Assembly: GCA_028751875.1 (NCBI GenBank)
Contig: CM054134.1
Span: 72,523,606-72,587,605, forward strand
Reading direction: 5' to 3'
DNA: 64,000 bases
Source of the DNA: Rapana venosa
Taxonomy: Eukaryota; Mollusca; Gastropoda; Neogastropoda; Muricidae
Made by a program: the position numbers and the translations under genes. Shown piece after piece: positions 1-11,435 of this stretch. Under the pieces are notes generated by a model. It was not told the origin of the DNA. It saw only the letters and a list, made by a program, of their open reading frames with translations, and ran no database searches. How positions within the stretch are numbered: position 1 is the stretch's first letter; each line of letters begins with the position of its first letter.

Positions 1-312
1 AATACTAGCAAACATTCAACACTGGGTTCTTCTGCTTTAATTCCTTGGCTAGAGCTCTGAGGTTCACCAATGGCGAGATTTTGTGTGCATGCAAGGGCTT
101 TATGCATCATCAAGGTCACCACATTTTGACCTATGGGATGGTGTCTAAACAGGACACCTGTGTGCATGCAGTTGTAAGGATTTGTCATCCATTCTGTCTG
201 GCACAAAACAGCTTCCTCTTCTCAAAAGCAGAATGGGTTTTTAAGATGTAGGCAAGATGTTCTTCATGCGTGTGCACATGGGGCCTTGGCTTATAGTCTC
301 ATGTGAAGGACT
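1..312 (-). mobile_element. Divergent SINE A-like repeat
   Basis: Shares with the 55572 copy the order TTTGTCATC, CAAGATGTTCTTCATGCG, and CTTATAGTCTCATGTGAAGG. The leading part (about 40-130, GAGCTCTGAGGTTCACCAA) recurs at 7000-7030. Old and diverged. Confidence 0.55.
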
Positions 313-373
313 CAACACGGTTTAACAACTTGATGCTATCTGTCCGTCTATCTCCCCCTCTCACCTCTTTTAC

Positions 374-407
374 ACACACACACATACACACACACACACA
401 CACACAC
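374..407. repeat. (CA)n microsatellite
   Basis: About 17 CA units with two interruptions. Confidence 0.9.
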
Positions 408-1328
408 CACATCACCAATTCAAAATACTTTTAACATGGTAACATAAATGTAGTTTCAAAAAACTACTTTCTCAAAGTATTATATGAAAATTATGCACAA
501 ATCAGCTAAAAATATTGTAATCCTTCTTTCAGAAAGAAAACTGTAGAGTAAAACTCAAAGAAAAGAAAAAAAAAGACAAACTGTTTTTCTTTTACAGCAG
601 AAAAACAAACAAACAAACAAAAAAGTCACGCAACTAACAAAATAAAATACCAGCACAGTCTCTGGGACATTACAATACAAACTGTAGAAAACACAAACCA
701 AACTCTTCAGTTCTGGGTTTGCATGCTGATGAGTGAACGAAAGAGGCCAAGAACATGACCCCCCACAAAACTGTCCTAGATGAATTTAGATAAAGAGAAA
801 ATGTGGAAACAACCGAAAAGTCTACTCAACAAACATTCACCAAACACTGGCACAACAGAGACTGAGAGGCAAATTGGTTGACAGGTAAAATAAAAAGAAC
901 TTGCCATGTACTTCTTGAAGAGAAACCTGCCAGAACAGTCGACACTCTAAAGGTAAATAAAGAGCTAACCATACAGAGAGGTCCCAAAGGGACAATATAC
1001 GAAACCAAAGAGAGAGAAAAAAAAAAAGCATAGGACAAAAAAAAGAGAGGACTTTTTGATTGATTTTTTTGTTTTAGTTTGAACAATGTCACAAAACATT
1101 TTACCACTTCCAAAGCACCACAGATTTCAATAAAGGAAAAAAACCAAACCCCAACCAAAGAACAAAACAACTAAACAAAACCCTGTTAAACAATTTTCAC
1201 TGCTCGAAGTATTGTAACTTTGACAAATCTTTTGCTACGGCTTTCACAAGACAAACACCGTTTCAATCTCAAGAACAGCCACTCTCCCTCCTCTCTCACA
1301 AAGAGCAATGATCAACAAGCAGCCTTAC

Positions 1329-1485
1329 AAGACAAAGGTTTCGTCCCATTTTGGATTGAGGGAGGATTTGATGGTCTTCGTCTTCTGTTTGTTTTTGTTG
1401 GAGTCGTATGGAATCAACTTGACTTTAGTGTAGGGATCTGCCAGGCCGTTGGGGTCCATGGGGCACAGGTTTTTGGCCTCCCTCA
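1329..1485 (-). CDS. cPKC: PKC exon 6: first half of C2 calcium-binding domain
   Basis: The acceptor is CTTCTCAG and the donor GTAAGG. The 157 nt complete Val166, then encode 51 residues and two bases of the next codon: [24 protein letters not shown], the lysine-rich [10 protein letters not shown] and [11 protein letters not shown]. Asp176 and Asp182 correspond to the first two calcium-coordinating aspartates of conventional PKC C2 domains. The lysine cluster (about Lys198 and Lys200) corresponds to the phosphoinositide-binding patch. The other calcium aspartates lie on the next loop, encoded beyond the window. This is the last exon visible; nothing recognisable as the next PKC exon is present in 1-1328. 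Confidence 0.95.
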
Positions 1486-1550
1486 CTGAGAAGAAACAGA
1501 GGAACAAAAAAACTCGACTTTATTTTCATTTTCTACTCACATCTATAACA

Positions 1551-1790
1551 CTTTCATTCTAAACACAATGATGACACTTTCGTTCTAAACAGAACAATGG
1601 TCCTTTTATTCTAAACACACTAATGATACTTTCATTCTAAACACACTTATGACACTTTCATTCTAAACACACTTATGACAGTTTCATTCTAAACACACTT
1701 ATGACACTTTCATTCTAAACACACTTACGACACTTTCATTCCAAACATAACTTTGACATTTTCACTCTAAACATAACTATGACAATTTCT
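1551..1790. repeat. Minisatellite, 26-bp unit
   Basis: About nine copies of a unit like ATTCTAAACACACTTATGAC plus six bases. Central copies are nearly identical; edge copies are degraded. Confidence 0.9.
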
Positions 1791-1838
1791 TGACACAAGT
1801 CCAAAATACAACTTACAAGCTGCTGACAAAAGACTAAG

Positions 1839-2215
1839 TTGAAAATGAAATGCTTAGGGTGGTTTAGTCAGACAAATAATACAAAAGACTTAAGTTGAAA
1901 TGCTAAGGGTAGTTCAGCTACACAAATAATACATAAGGCTTAAGTTGAAATGCTAAGGGTAGTTTAGCTACACAAATAATACAAAAGACTTAAGTTGAAA
2001 TGCTAAGGGTAGTTCAGCTACACAAATAATACAAAAGACTTAAGTTGAAATGCTAAGGGTAGTTTAGCTACACAAATAATACAAAAGACTTAAGTTGAAA
2101 TGCTAAGGGTAGTTTAGCTACACAAATAATACAAAAGACTTAAGTTGAAATGCTATGGGTAGTTTAGCTACACAAATAATACATAAGACAAGTTGAAATG
2201 CTAAGGGTAAATACA
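1839..2215. repeat. Minisatellite, 50-bp unit
   Basis: About seven and a half copies, exact 50-bp period (TAAGTTGAAA at 1891, 1941, 1991 and so on), containing AATGCTAAGGGTAG and CACAAATAATACA. Confidence 0.92.
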
Positions 2216-2480
2216 TAGGATAAAAAATGATTATAATGAACGGTTCCTAAGATCCCAACAAATGGGTGCATATACACACTGTCCGCTATGTGTAGAGCTA
2301 AAACATAATGGAAACAATAACATACTAAATTAAAAAAACCATGACAAAACACAGTCCACGTTATTGGCTGATATTTTCTTTTATGATAACCTGAAATTTG
2401 CACCAACCCTCTCGACAGTTGTATGTTTTGCTCAGGCCTGAATTATTCTGAAAACTGTATGTTAACTTTCAGACCTGATA

Positions 2481-2531
2481 ATAGTAATAATAATAATAAT
2501 AATAAATAATAATAATAAATAATAATAATAA
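2481..2531. repeat. (TAA)n microsatellite with SINE tail
   Basis: Interrupted TAA units followed by GGAATTTATATAGCATTATA (2535-2554), the reverse of a tail found at 7145, 37425 and 55507. Confidence 0.8.
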
Positions 2532-2754
2532 ATGGAATTTATATAGCATTATATCTTGCAATTACAAATCAGAGCCTGATCCACATAATATATATATGCC
2601 CTACCTCCCACTCACTCACACGCACGCACACACACACACATACACACTCACTCTCTCTCTTTCTCTCTCCCTCTCTCAGAGAACAGAGAGAAAACACACA
2701 TATACAGAAAACAGAGACAACAATACAAGCAGATAAATACAAACAGATAAATAA

Positions 2755-2965
2755 GTCCTTCGGATGAGACTATACACCGAGGTCATGTGTGCGAACGCAC
2801 GCAGAACATCTTGCATACATATAAAACCTGTTCCACTTTTCAGATGAGTAGGCCATTGTGTGCCAGTGGGAACGGATGACAAAATTCCCAAAACTGCATA
2901 CACACGGGGACTGATTGTAAAAAAGCACATGAAGGCTTATTCCATTATCCTTGAAATTAAAGAAA
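2755..2965 (+). mobile_element. SINE family A copy
   Basis: Runs from the central domain CCTTCGGATGAGACTATA to the 3' end CCATTATCCTTGAAAT. The tRNA head is absent. It lies in PKC intron 5. Confidence 0.75.
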
Positions 2966-3206
2966 AAAGAATTTTTAAAAAAGCAGACAGATACACTCAG
3001 CACTTAACCTATACCTGCTCTTGTGTTCTTTCAAAAACAAACATCCAAAAACTTTTGAAACCCACCCAGCTTGTCAGACAAAGAAACAATGGAAAACAGC
3101 TCATTCCTTGTAAAGGATGAATGAAAAAAAAAAAAAAGGAAGAAGAAAATTAAACCAGATTGAAAGGAATCACCGACAGGGTGACAAATCTGCAGTGTGA
3201 CCTCAC

Positions 3207-3335
3207 CGTTCACGGAAAGCCTGTTGCCCTGAGCGGTTATCTTGAGATAAATTCTTCCACGCCGCTCTGTGTGATCCATCCCACACAGGCGAGGGACATG
3301 TTTTTCACAGCGTTTGTGGACGTTCATGTCACAGG
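3207..3335 (-). CDS. cPKC: PKC exon 5: end of C1B and start of C2
   Basis: The acceptor is TGTGTTTCAG and the donor GTGAGG. The 129 nt complete Ser123 and encode 42 residues, including [18 protein letters not shown] and the hinge [13 protein letters not shown], then end one base into Val166. Zinc ligands Cys124, His129, Cys132 and Cys140 finish C1B. The hinge and RGRIYLKI lead into beta-strand 1 of the C2 domain, the arrangement specific to conventional PKCs. The few residues after RIYLK ([11 protein letters not shown]) diverge from vertebrate homologues, as expected for a surface strand. The boundary places C1B-to-C2 in one exon. Confidence 0.95.
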
Positions 3336-4547
3336 CTGAAACACAGAGAAGGAAAGGTCTCATTTGAAATTCAAGGCAAACAATCCCATAAATTGTTGTA
3401 GCACGTCCTAAAAATCCAACCCTGATAAATCTCTCCTTTTACATCAGCAATAAATTCTTGCAAACTGTTCTGGGGTGATTTTATTGAAAAACTGAATGAA
3501 AGGATTAAAACTCCAATCTATCCACATGTTTTCAATCGGGAAGGTTCATCACACTACCCTTTTGTACTAACATTCCTGATCAGGACTTGGAGATTTAGAT
3601 TTTTTTTGTATCCAGGATACCATAATGATGTATGCTAACAATAGGTATGTAAATATAAGGCCTATTCATTTTCCAAAAGCAGCTGATCAGAAGAGATTTT
3701 GCTGGTCCGCGTGTGTGTTTGTTAGGTGTGGCTGTGACCTAACCTTTGCTGCATTTCATTTACGTACAAGGATTTATCAATACATTCGACGTCTCTCCAC
3801 AAGCTAGAAATAAGGAGGAGGGAAACTCTGTATTTTGACACTAACAACTTGTTAACAACTTTTATCAATAAATTCGCAGGAACTCTTTCTCTTGTAATTT
3901 TCTTTATAACTAACCTTTACAAATGGTCAGGATGTGGTGAAAAGCAAGGGAGAAAACTTGTCAGGTTGAGTGAGATAAAAATCAACTAGGTATAGGAGCT
4001 GGGTGGTCAATGAGCAAGATAAGAGTCTGTTTAAATCACAAATATACATGTACAGATACTTGCAATGCTTACGTGTAGCATTTCTAGAAGATTGTATAGA
4101 ATCTATGATATGGATTCAATGGTGCTGATTTTCTCATCTATCAATGTTAATGTTAATATGGTGGTTTAACTGTCCGTCGGCGCATGCTGTTGTTTTGGCG
4201 GCCCAGACTTTCTTCAACAGGAACCCACGCTCAGGTCTTTTGGGTTAATGAAAAGTCTCTGGTGACTTAAGCATGACTTTTGGATACCAACACTGAACGT
4301 TAGTCAAACCATACAACATCTACTCAAGATTGCAAGGGAGAAGGAAGAATCTGAACTGAAACTTGAATATCTTTTAAAACCTGAGAAGAAAGCATGAAGC
4401 ATGAACTCTCTTTGCTGTCACACCCATTCTCTGCTAACTGACAGTTACTTGAAAAGAGATTTTGGTTTAGGAGTGGAAAATGCGGTGACAATGAACAAAA
4501 ATGCAACTCTGACATTCAAAATATTTAATTGAATTGCTCATGAGTAT

Positions 4548-4672
4548 TCAATGCAGACATGTTACTGTTCTGTTTAGATAGTTTTATTAAAAGAGTAACA
4601 AAAAATACTTCAATGCAGACATGCTACTGTTCTGTTTTGAGAGTTTCATTAAAAGAGTAACAAAAAATACTC
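4548..4672. repeat. 62-bp tandem duplication
   Basis: TCAATGCAGACATGTTACTG at 4548 recurs at 4610; the two copies differ at few positions. Confidence 0.85.
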
Positions 4673-5204
4673 ATGTCATCCCAAACACCTTTTTCTGTCA
4701 TGGGGCACTTTCTGGCACACACAAGCATAACAGGAAATGTGCTCATGGGGCACTAAACAGGTTAAAGCAGTAAGAGATTCAAACTAGATTTCAACGCCAT
4801 ATATACTGTATAAATATTTGCTGAAATAACGTGGGAGATAACTTTTTTCAAAAGATAACACTACAATGCAAAAAAGCGAAGCCCATGTACTGGCCTAGCA
4901 TGATGAATTTTGAAACTTAGGGAGCAGGGTGCATGCTGAGTATGTTTGTGACATCCATGTGACCAGCCACACCTAGCCTACACTTCTACAAAAGGCAGAG
5001 AGGCTTTTAATCAAAGTGTGCACAAGACGCTGTGTGTGCCTTCTCACCCAAAGCCTGTTTGAGGGCAGTGGAGTGAGTCTGCACTCTTGTTCACTCCAGG
5101 CGGACAATCTCCTAAACTGGACCACCTCCACAGAGAATCAAACCCACACTTGGACTGTCCACGTGATGACACTAGGAAAATACCTTGCTCACAGGCTACT
5201 TCAA

Positions 5205-5545
5205 TTCTTCTTCTTCTTCTCTGTCCAACTCTCAGACAGCAACTATTCTTGTCTGTCATATGATCTGGGCCAAAGTGCGCTGCGCTGCCATGAAGTGCCT
5301 GACAAGTCAGGCTCTGCATGTTTAACTTCGGTGTGGGAGAGAACTGTTTTCTTTTAAAACTTTCTGGAAAAAAGGGCAGGAGAATTGACCCCATAAGGCA
5401 GAAAACAGAAAAGAAGGGGGTGACAGGAAGAAAAGGAACAAGGCAGAAACAAAGACAGGCACAGAAAAGAGCGAATTCCTGGCACATAATTTCCAGAATG
5501 TGGCGTGCTATTTTTACTGACAGGCCTCCAGCATCCCAACAGAAA
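5205..5545 (-). mobile_element. SINE-like family D copy
   Basis: The plus strand begins with the (TTC)n end, then CAGACAGCAACTATTCTTGT, AAGGAACAAGGCAGAAAC and a CCAGAATGTGGCGTGCTA end. The family repeats four times in the window, about 330 bp each, with a (GAA)n 3' tail. Confidence 0.7.
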
Positions 5546-5890
5546 CATCAATTATCCAAATTAAAGCACTTTCTGAATAACTCATTCTTGCAAAAACTTT
5601 ATTGGGTGGTCATGTTTTGCCTATCATTAACTATGCGTCAACTCTTTGGGACAAGTGCAGTGAAATTAACTTGAAATTCATTCATCATTTACATAACAGA
5701 GCGGTAAAACTTGTTTTGTTGAAATCAAGCTTCCTGACTATTGATGATTATTAGCAAATAAATATCCTGACTTTTCGCAACAGACTTTTATTCAATAAAA
5801 CTGTGTTTGTGCAAAATGCTGTTAATGAAAATGCATCTCTGATGATCATTAAAACTTTCAAAATTAATTTAATGTTGCAGTGGGATGGGA

Positions 5891-5909
5891 GGGGGGGGGG
5901 GGGGGGGGG
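5891..5909. repeat. G-run
   Basis: 19 consecutive G on the plus strand; possible quadruplex. Confidence 0.9.
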
Positions 5910-6073
5910 AGAGTGGTGACAGATGTGCCATTATTGTAATTATTTTCATTATAAATGAAGTAAGTGCCAAGTTTATAAAGGCATATGTAATAATGTGTTT
6001 TGTGGTAGTACAGATTGGCTGATGTGGTGATATATTATCACCAGATGTGCTTAGGGTTTTTCTTGCATGGTAT

Positions 6074-6075
<2 letters not shown>

Positions 6076-6144
<69 letters not shown>
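6076..6144. repeat. (GT)n microsatellite, about 34 units
   Basis: Uninterrupted GT in intron 4; reads as (AC)n in the PKC pre-mRNA. Confidence 0.95.
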
Positions 6145-6146
<2 letters not shown>

Positions 6147-6989
6147 TGATATATTTGTTGTTGATAGAGCTGGTGGGTGATTTTTGTTTAATGTTTGCCC
6201 CCCCCCCCCTTTTTTTTTTCCTAACTGCATTCATTTTATGAATGGCTTGATGTAATCTCTCCCCCCCCTAAAAACCAAACCAAACCAAACAAACAAAATA
6301 GAAAAACACATACATGCATATATGTGTAAGGGTTGGGGGGGGGGGGGGGAGAGGGGCATCAGTATTGACACTTTTTCTCATGCTAATGGTACTGAACGCC
6401 TAGTCTGTCAAGGTATTTGTATACATGTGTGGTTGTGGAAGAATGAACAAGAAGAAAAAGAAAGGGGATGTAACATGATACAGTTTTACTTATTGCTTTG
6501 TAGACATTTTTCTTTTTTGGGGTTGCTTTTTTGTTTTTCTTTCTATTATCATTATCATTACTACTGTGTGCTTGTGCTTATGTGTGTGTGTGTGCATTTG
6601 TGTGTGTGCGTGCTTGTGTGCATGTGTTGTGTTTAAATAATTGTTTAATTTTTAAGGGTGTTTTTATCAATTCTTTTTCTATTGATGGATGACTTGGTGA
6701 AAAAAAAAGCAAAAGCATTCCTTATTCAATGTATCCTCTGGATTAAAAAAGTTTTACTTTGACCCTCAGTGACCATTAGACCATAAGTACAATACTCTAA
6801 CCGCCAGACAGACTTTCCTGTCCACCATGCACTATATTATCAGTGAGCTGTTATCAGATTACAGATGACATATCGCGAAGGTCTAAATATTTATGCTAAG
6901 AAGAGCTTCACTTTCCTTTCTCTTTGGTATTTCTTCTGTCCTTTTTTTTGGTCTGCTTCTCATCCCTTCCCCATCTGTTTTTTGTTTTT

Positions 6990-7335
6990 GTTTCTTGGTT
7001 AGAGCTCTTGAGGTTCACCAAAAGGTGATATTTTGCACAAAATTATGCGACTGTTTTTACCCACCAAATAGCCACATTCCAACTTGACGAATTATGTCTA
7101 GATACGACACCAGCATGCATGCGCTTTGATTTGTTTTGTTGCAAGATATAGTGCTATATAAATTCCATGTATCATTATTATTATTATTTAAAACAAATTC
7201 TCATTTGTTCCTACCGGCATGCAATGGCCTACTTTTCTGAAAGGCTGAATCAGTTATAAAGTGTGTGCAAGAGGTTCTGTGTGCATTTGCATATGGGATC
7301 TCGGATTATTCTCTCATCTGAAAGACTTTTGGCGA
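6990..7335 (-). mobile_element. Composite SINE A-like repeat with ATT tail element
   Basis: GAGCTCTTGAGGTTCACCAA near 7001 matches the repeat at the window start. A tail segment ATATAGTGCTATATAAATTC with (ATT)n follows (7145-7190), then a family A body and central domain (7195-7332, CATGCAATGGCCTAC; CTCTCATCTGAAAGAC). The nesting suggests one repeat inserted in another. Confidence 0.55.
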
Positions 7336-7514
7336 AGTGGGTCAGTACTGATATTAATCAGGGGGAAAATGCCTTGAAGGGTGCTCAATGGTGGGTAGAT
7401 CCTAGAGATATGGAGTGACGTCTAACTATATTTCAGGTTTCTGCAAATATTAGCTCTATGAAGGGGCCAAGAAGGAAAAGGAAGGACAAGAAGAATAGAA
7501 CAACTTGAGAATGA

Positions 7515-7961
7515 GAAGGGCGAGAGAGAGAGAGGGGGGGAGGGAGAGAGAGAGGAAAGGGAGAGAGAGAGGAGGAGGGAGAGAGAAGAGGGAGAGAGAG
7601 AGAGAGGAAGAGGGAGAGAGAGAGGAGAGAGAGAGAGGGGAGAGTAAGAAGTAAGGTAAAAAATAGATGATGAAGAGGGGAGAGAGAGGGAGAGAGAGAA
7701 GAGGGAGAGAGAGAGAGAGGGAGAGAGAGAGAGGGGGAGAGAGAGAGAGGGGAGAGAGAGAGAGGAGAGAAGGGAGGAGGAGAGAGAGAGAGAGAGAGAG
7801 GGAGAGTAATTTATTCAAGAAAAGGTTATGGCCCTATTTCAAGGGGCATATATCATTGATATTGGTTTGTACATTCCACACTTAAATCCTGTCACAGAGA
7901 GAGCGAGGTAGAGATAGATAGATAGACAGGAAGACAGATAGATAGATAGATAGATTAGAGA

Positions 7962-8033
<72 letters not shown>

Positions 8034-8040
8034 AGAGAGA
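7515..8040. repeat. (GA)n-rich block
   Basis: Two GA blocks (7515-7805 and 7960-8040) separated by a piece resembling the 11091 repeat (GGCCCTATTTCAAGGGGCAT) and a GATA tract (7910-7955). Confidence 0.9.
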
Positions 8041-8268
8041 TTGCGTGTGCCTGTTTGCAAGTCAAAGTGTAATTTATATTCATGTTCATTCTTCTTTACC
8101 ATCCATTCACTACCAGAATATGGGTGAGTTTGTTACTGACATACATCTTGTTCTTGCTTTCAAACAAAAATATAATCTAGGTGATCACCTTCATTATTTG
8201 TTCATCAATCATAAAATAAATAAAAATCAGGCTAGCTTTTTAAGTTCACTATGCAGCTCTGGATAAGA

Positions 8269-8296
8269 CCCCCCCCCCCCCCCCCCACCCCCCCCC
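8269..8296. repeat. C-run
   Basis: C18, A, C9; followed by about 200 bp of C/A-rich low-complexity DNA (8290-8490). Confidence 0.9.
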
Positions 8297-8779
8297 AATA
8301 CCATATCCAAACCAACCACATCATAAAAGGGTATACCATAATGAACCACCCCACACAATAATAATATGCTTTCCTTTTCTCTCCGAACAAATGAACCCCA
8401 CAACAAAAAAACCAAAACAAACCCCCCCAAAAAAAACACACCACACACACACAAAAACCACCCACAACAACAACAAAAAACTTCACTTCAAAATGATGAA
8501 ATGTGATTTTATTTTCAACACAATCTTACAACCCAATGAGTTTGATTCTTGCTTTTTATTTCTTATGATATAGCAAATACCACCTTTCTCTGCCTTCCAT
8601 CCATTTCCACTCCTTCCTCATAAGTGCTTTTAAATTTTAAAAATATTTTACATTAAGCCATGATTAATCATAATATCCAACGATGTAATCAGAATACGTT
8701 TCTTTTCAGCTTTAGAACCCCCCTTTTCCCATAGATTTCTCCTGCCCCCCCCCCCCTGTGAGTGGGTTGCTTTTTTTCA

Positions 8780-8945
8780 ATTATCTAATAAGGCCACGCT
8801 TTCCGTAGCATATTCTTGCAGTTAAGTTGTAGCTTTTTCTGACTGCTGCTAGGAGAGAGAGAGAAAAAAAAAAGGGCGGTGCTGCTCTTGTGGCAACGCA
8901 CTCTCCCTGGGGAGAGCAGCCCAAATTTCACACAAAAGGAAAAAA
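8780..8945 (+). mobile_element. SINE family B 3' fragment
   Basis: GGGCGGTGCTGCTCTTGTGG and GGGGAGAGCAGCCCAAATTT match the family B 3' body; the last part is missing. Confidence 0.6.
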
Positions 8946-9339
8946 ATGCTGAGGCAACAAAAGCCCTTTTCTCTGTGACCACTTCAGTTATATGCAGCAG
9001 TGTAGAGCTAGGATCAGCCAGAAAAAAAAGGGGGAGGGGAGAGAAAGAAGAAAAGGGAGAACATTGGGGCCCCTGCCCTAATCCCTGCTGGGGCTGACAG
9101 GTGTCTGCAGCAAGGCGCGGTGGCGGTGATGCTGCTGCCGTCCCCTCCCTCTCTGATCCAGGCACACTTCACTTCCCTGTTGCCCCCTCTGCCCTACTAA
9201 TGCCCCTGGGAGTCTCCAGGCGCTGAGCTCCTCCAGCCTGCCTTCTTCAGCTGACAGTGGTCAGTGAACCAGGGCCCTTTCAAGCTGTTCTGTGTGTCAG
9301 TCACTGACAGACGGTCAGTTTCTCTCACTCAGTGGGTGT

Positions 9340-10560
9340 GCTGCTAGATGACGGGGAAGGAATGAATTAATGGACGTGCTGCTGGATGATGGGGAAGGAA
9401 TGAATTAATGGGTGTGCTGCTGGATGATGGGGAAGGAATGAATTAATGGGTCTGTTGGATGATGGGGAAGGAATGAATTAATGGGTGTGCTGCTGGATGA
9501 TGGGGAAGGAATGAGTTAATGGGTGTGCTGTTGGATGATGGGGAAGAAATGAATTAATGGGTGTGCTGCTGGATGATGGGGAAGGAATGAATTAATGGGT
9601 GAGCTGTGGATGATGGGGAAGGAATGATTAATGGGTGTGCTGCTGGATGATGGGGAAGGAATGAGTTAATGGGTCGTGCTGCTGATGAAGGGAAGGAATG
9701 AATTATGGGTGTGCTGTGATGATGGGGAAGGAATGAATTAATGGGTGTGCTGCTGGATGATGGGGAAGGAGTGAGTTAATGGGCGTGCTGCTAGATGACA
9801 GGGAAGGAATGAGTTTATGGGTGTGATGCTAGATGATGGGGAAGGAATGAGTTAATGGGTGTGATGCTAGATGACAGGGAAGGAATGAGTTAATGGGCGT
9901 GCTGCTAGATGACAGGGAAGGAGTGAGTTAATGGGTGTGCTGTTGGATGATGGGGAATGAATGAATTAATGGGTGTGCTGCTGGATGATAGGGAAGGAAT
10001 GAGTTAATGTGTGTGCTGCTAGATGATGGGGGAAAGAATGAGTTAGTGGGTGTGCTGCTAGATGGGGAAGGAATGAGTTAATGGGTGTGCTGTTGGATGA
10101 CGGGGAATGAATGAATTAATGGACGTGCTGTTGGATGACGGGGAAGGAATGAATTAATGGGTGTGCTGTTGGATGACAGGGAAGGAATTAATTAATGGGT
10201 GTGCTGTTGGATGATGGGGAAGGAATGAGTTAGTGGGTGTGCTGCTGGATGATGGGGAAGGAGTGAGTTAATGGGCGTGCTGCTAGATGGGGAAGGAGTG
10301 AGTTAATGGGTCTGTTGGATGATGGGGAAGGAATGAGTTAATGGGTGTGCTGCTGGATGATGGGGAAGGAATGAGTTAATGGGTGTGCTGATGGATGATG
10401 GGGAAGGAATGAGTTAATGGGTGTGCTGCTAGATGATGGGGAAGGAATGAGGTAATGGGTGTGATGCTAGATGATGGGGAAAAGAATGAATTATGGATCC
10501 GTTGGATGATGGGGAAAGAATGAGTGAGGGGTCTGCTAAATGATGGATGAAGGAATCAGT
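9340..10560. repeat. Minisatellite, 38-bp unit, about 32 copies
   Basis: The unit includes GGATGATGGGGAAGGAATGA and TTAATGGGTGTGCTGCT (exact 38-bp step from 9384 to 9422). Variants GGATGAT/AGATGAC and GAATTAAT/GAGTTAAT alternate along the array, and some units lack several bases. Confidence 0.93.
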
Positions 10561-11037
10561 TGTTCTTGCTTTTTCTTTACTTTTTTTCTTTTAGTCATAC
10601 ACAACTCAAAACCACCCTAGTCCTTGCTCTTAAAAATATGAGTGGTTGCAAGGACAGGGTACTGATGAAAACACCAGCTCTCTCCTCTTGTGGTGGTAAT
10701 GTGCCAGAGCCTGGGTATGTGCAAAGTGTTTGAAGTTCATACGGCGATGCCATCCACCCATAGTCCTAATTATGTAAGGATCAGATCTGGTAAGGACGTA
10801 TGTTTAACTCACCAAAGATACTTTGATGTTGCTTAAAAAATCCTTTTGAAGAAAATATATGTTTATACTGCAGCAGCTTGTAAGAATCAAATATGTATAA
10901 GTACAGATTTATTATTTTTAACGGAGAAAGGAAAAAAAAAAAAAAGCAAAAAAAAAGCACAGCTGCATAAAATAGAGCATGACATGACTTGTCCTTTATA
11001 ATTTGATCCTTTAATGGCTCTTTATTTGTGTGACAGA

Positions 11038-11038
11038 G

Positions 11039-11086
<48 letters not shown>

Positions 11087-11090
11087 GGGG
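11038..11090. repeat. (GA)n plus G-run
   Basis: GA tract then 15 G, directly abutting the dispersed repeat at 11091. Confidence 0.9.
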
Positions 11091-11277
11091 CTTAATTGTA
11101 AGGCCACTGGCCTGTACTCAAGGGGCTAGATGTCATAATTATAGATCTATAGAAGAAACTGAAAATAGAAACAATACAGCAGTCACAAATAAACTTGACA
11201 TTATTAAGAGTGACCTTTCACTGCAACACAAACCACCTCGACCTTCTTTCACACCGATATATCGAACAATCTTACTG
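11091..11277 (+). repeat. Dispersed repeat, one half of a distant inverted pair
   Basis: CTTAATTGTAAGGCCACTGG, TATAGATCTATAGAAGAAAC, GAAAATAGAAACAATACAGC and AAACCACC reappear with very few changes on the minus strand at 29268-29462. Both copies start beside a (GA)n tract and a G-run. Identity looks high (about nine bases in ten or better by eye). Probably a young mobile sequence with a microsatellite at its end. Confidence 0.8.
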
Positions 11278-11349
11278 AATTAGCAAATTTCTCAGGCTTT
11301 TAAAGAGTAAAATGTGTGTATTCCCAAATGTCTTGATTGACAGACATTT

Positions 11350-11435
11350 AGAGAGAGAGAGAGTGAGTGAGAGAGAGAGAGAGAGGGAGGGAGGGGGGAG
11401 AAGAGGGGAGAGGAGAGGAGAGGAGAGGAGAGAGA
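11350..11435. repeat. (GA)n-rich purine tract
   Basis: GAGA and GGGAG units, including AGGAGAGGAGAGGAGAGG. Confidence 0.85.

Larger units (their letters stand above)
1..1328 (-). other. PKC intron 6, partial
   Basis: AT-rich intron sequence beyond the exon 6 donor. It holds a SINE A-like segment (about 1-312), a (CA)n tract at 374-407, and otherwise adenine-rich unique sequence without a supportable exon. The next PKC exon (rest of C2) must be further left. Confidence 0.8.
1486..3206 (-). other. PKC intron 5 (1721 bp)
   Basis: Bounded by the exon 5 donor and exon 6 acceptor. Two adjacent minisatellites (26-bp and 50-bp units), a (TAA)n tract, a SINE tail and a plus-oriented SINE A copy occupy much of it. 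No other coding signal is seen. Confidence 0.85.

Noticed and set aside
826..1170. 114-codon minus-strand frame after exon 6, tested as the next PKC exon
   Set aside because: Hydrophobic, Phe/Ser/Leu-rich translation of A-rich intron DNA; lacks the expected C2 continuation.
9340..10560. Regular direct repeats resembling a CRISPR array
   Set aside because: Units are contiguous without unique spacers, in a eukaryotic intron; it is a minisatellite.
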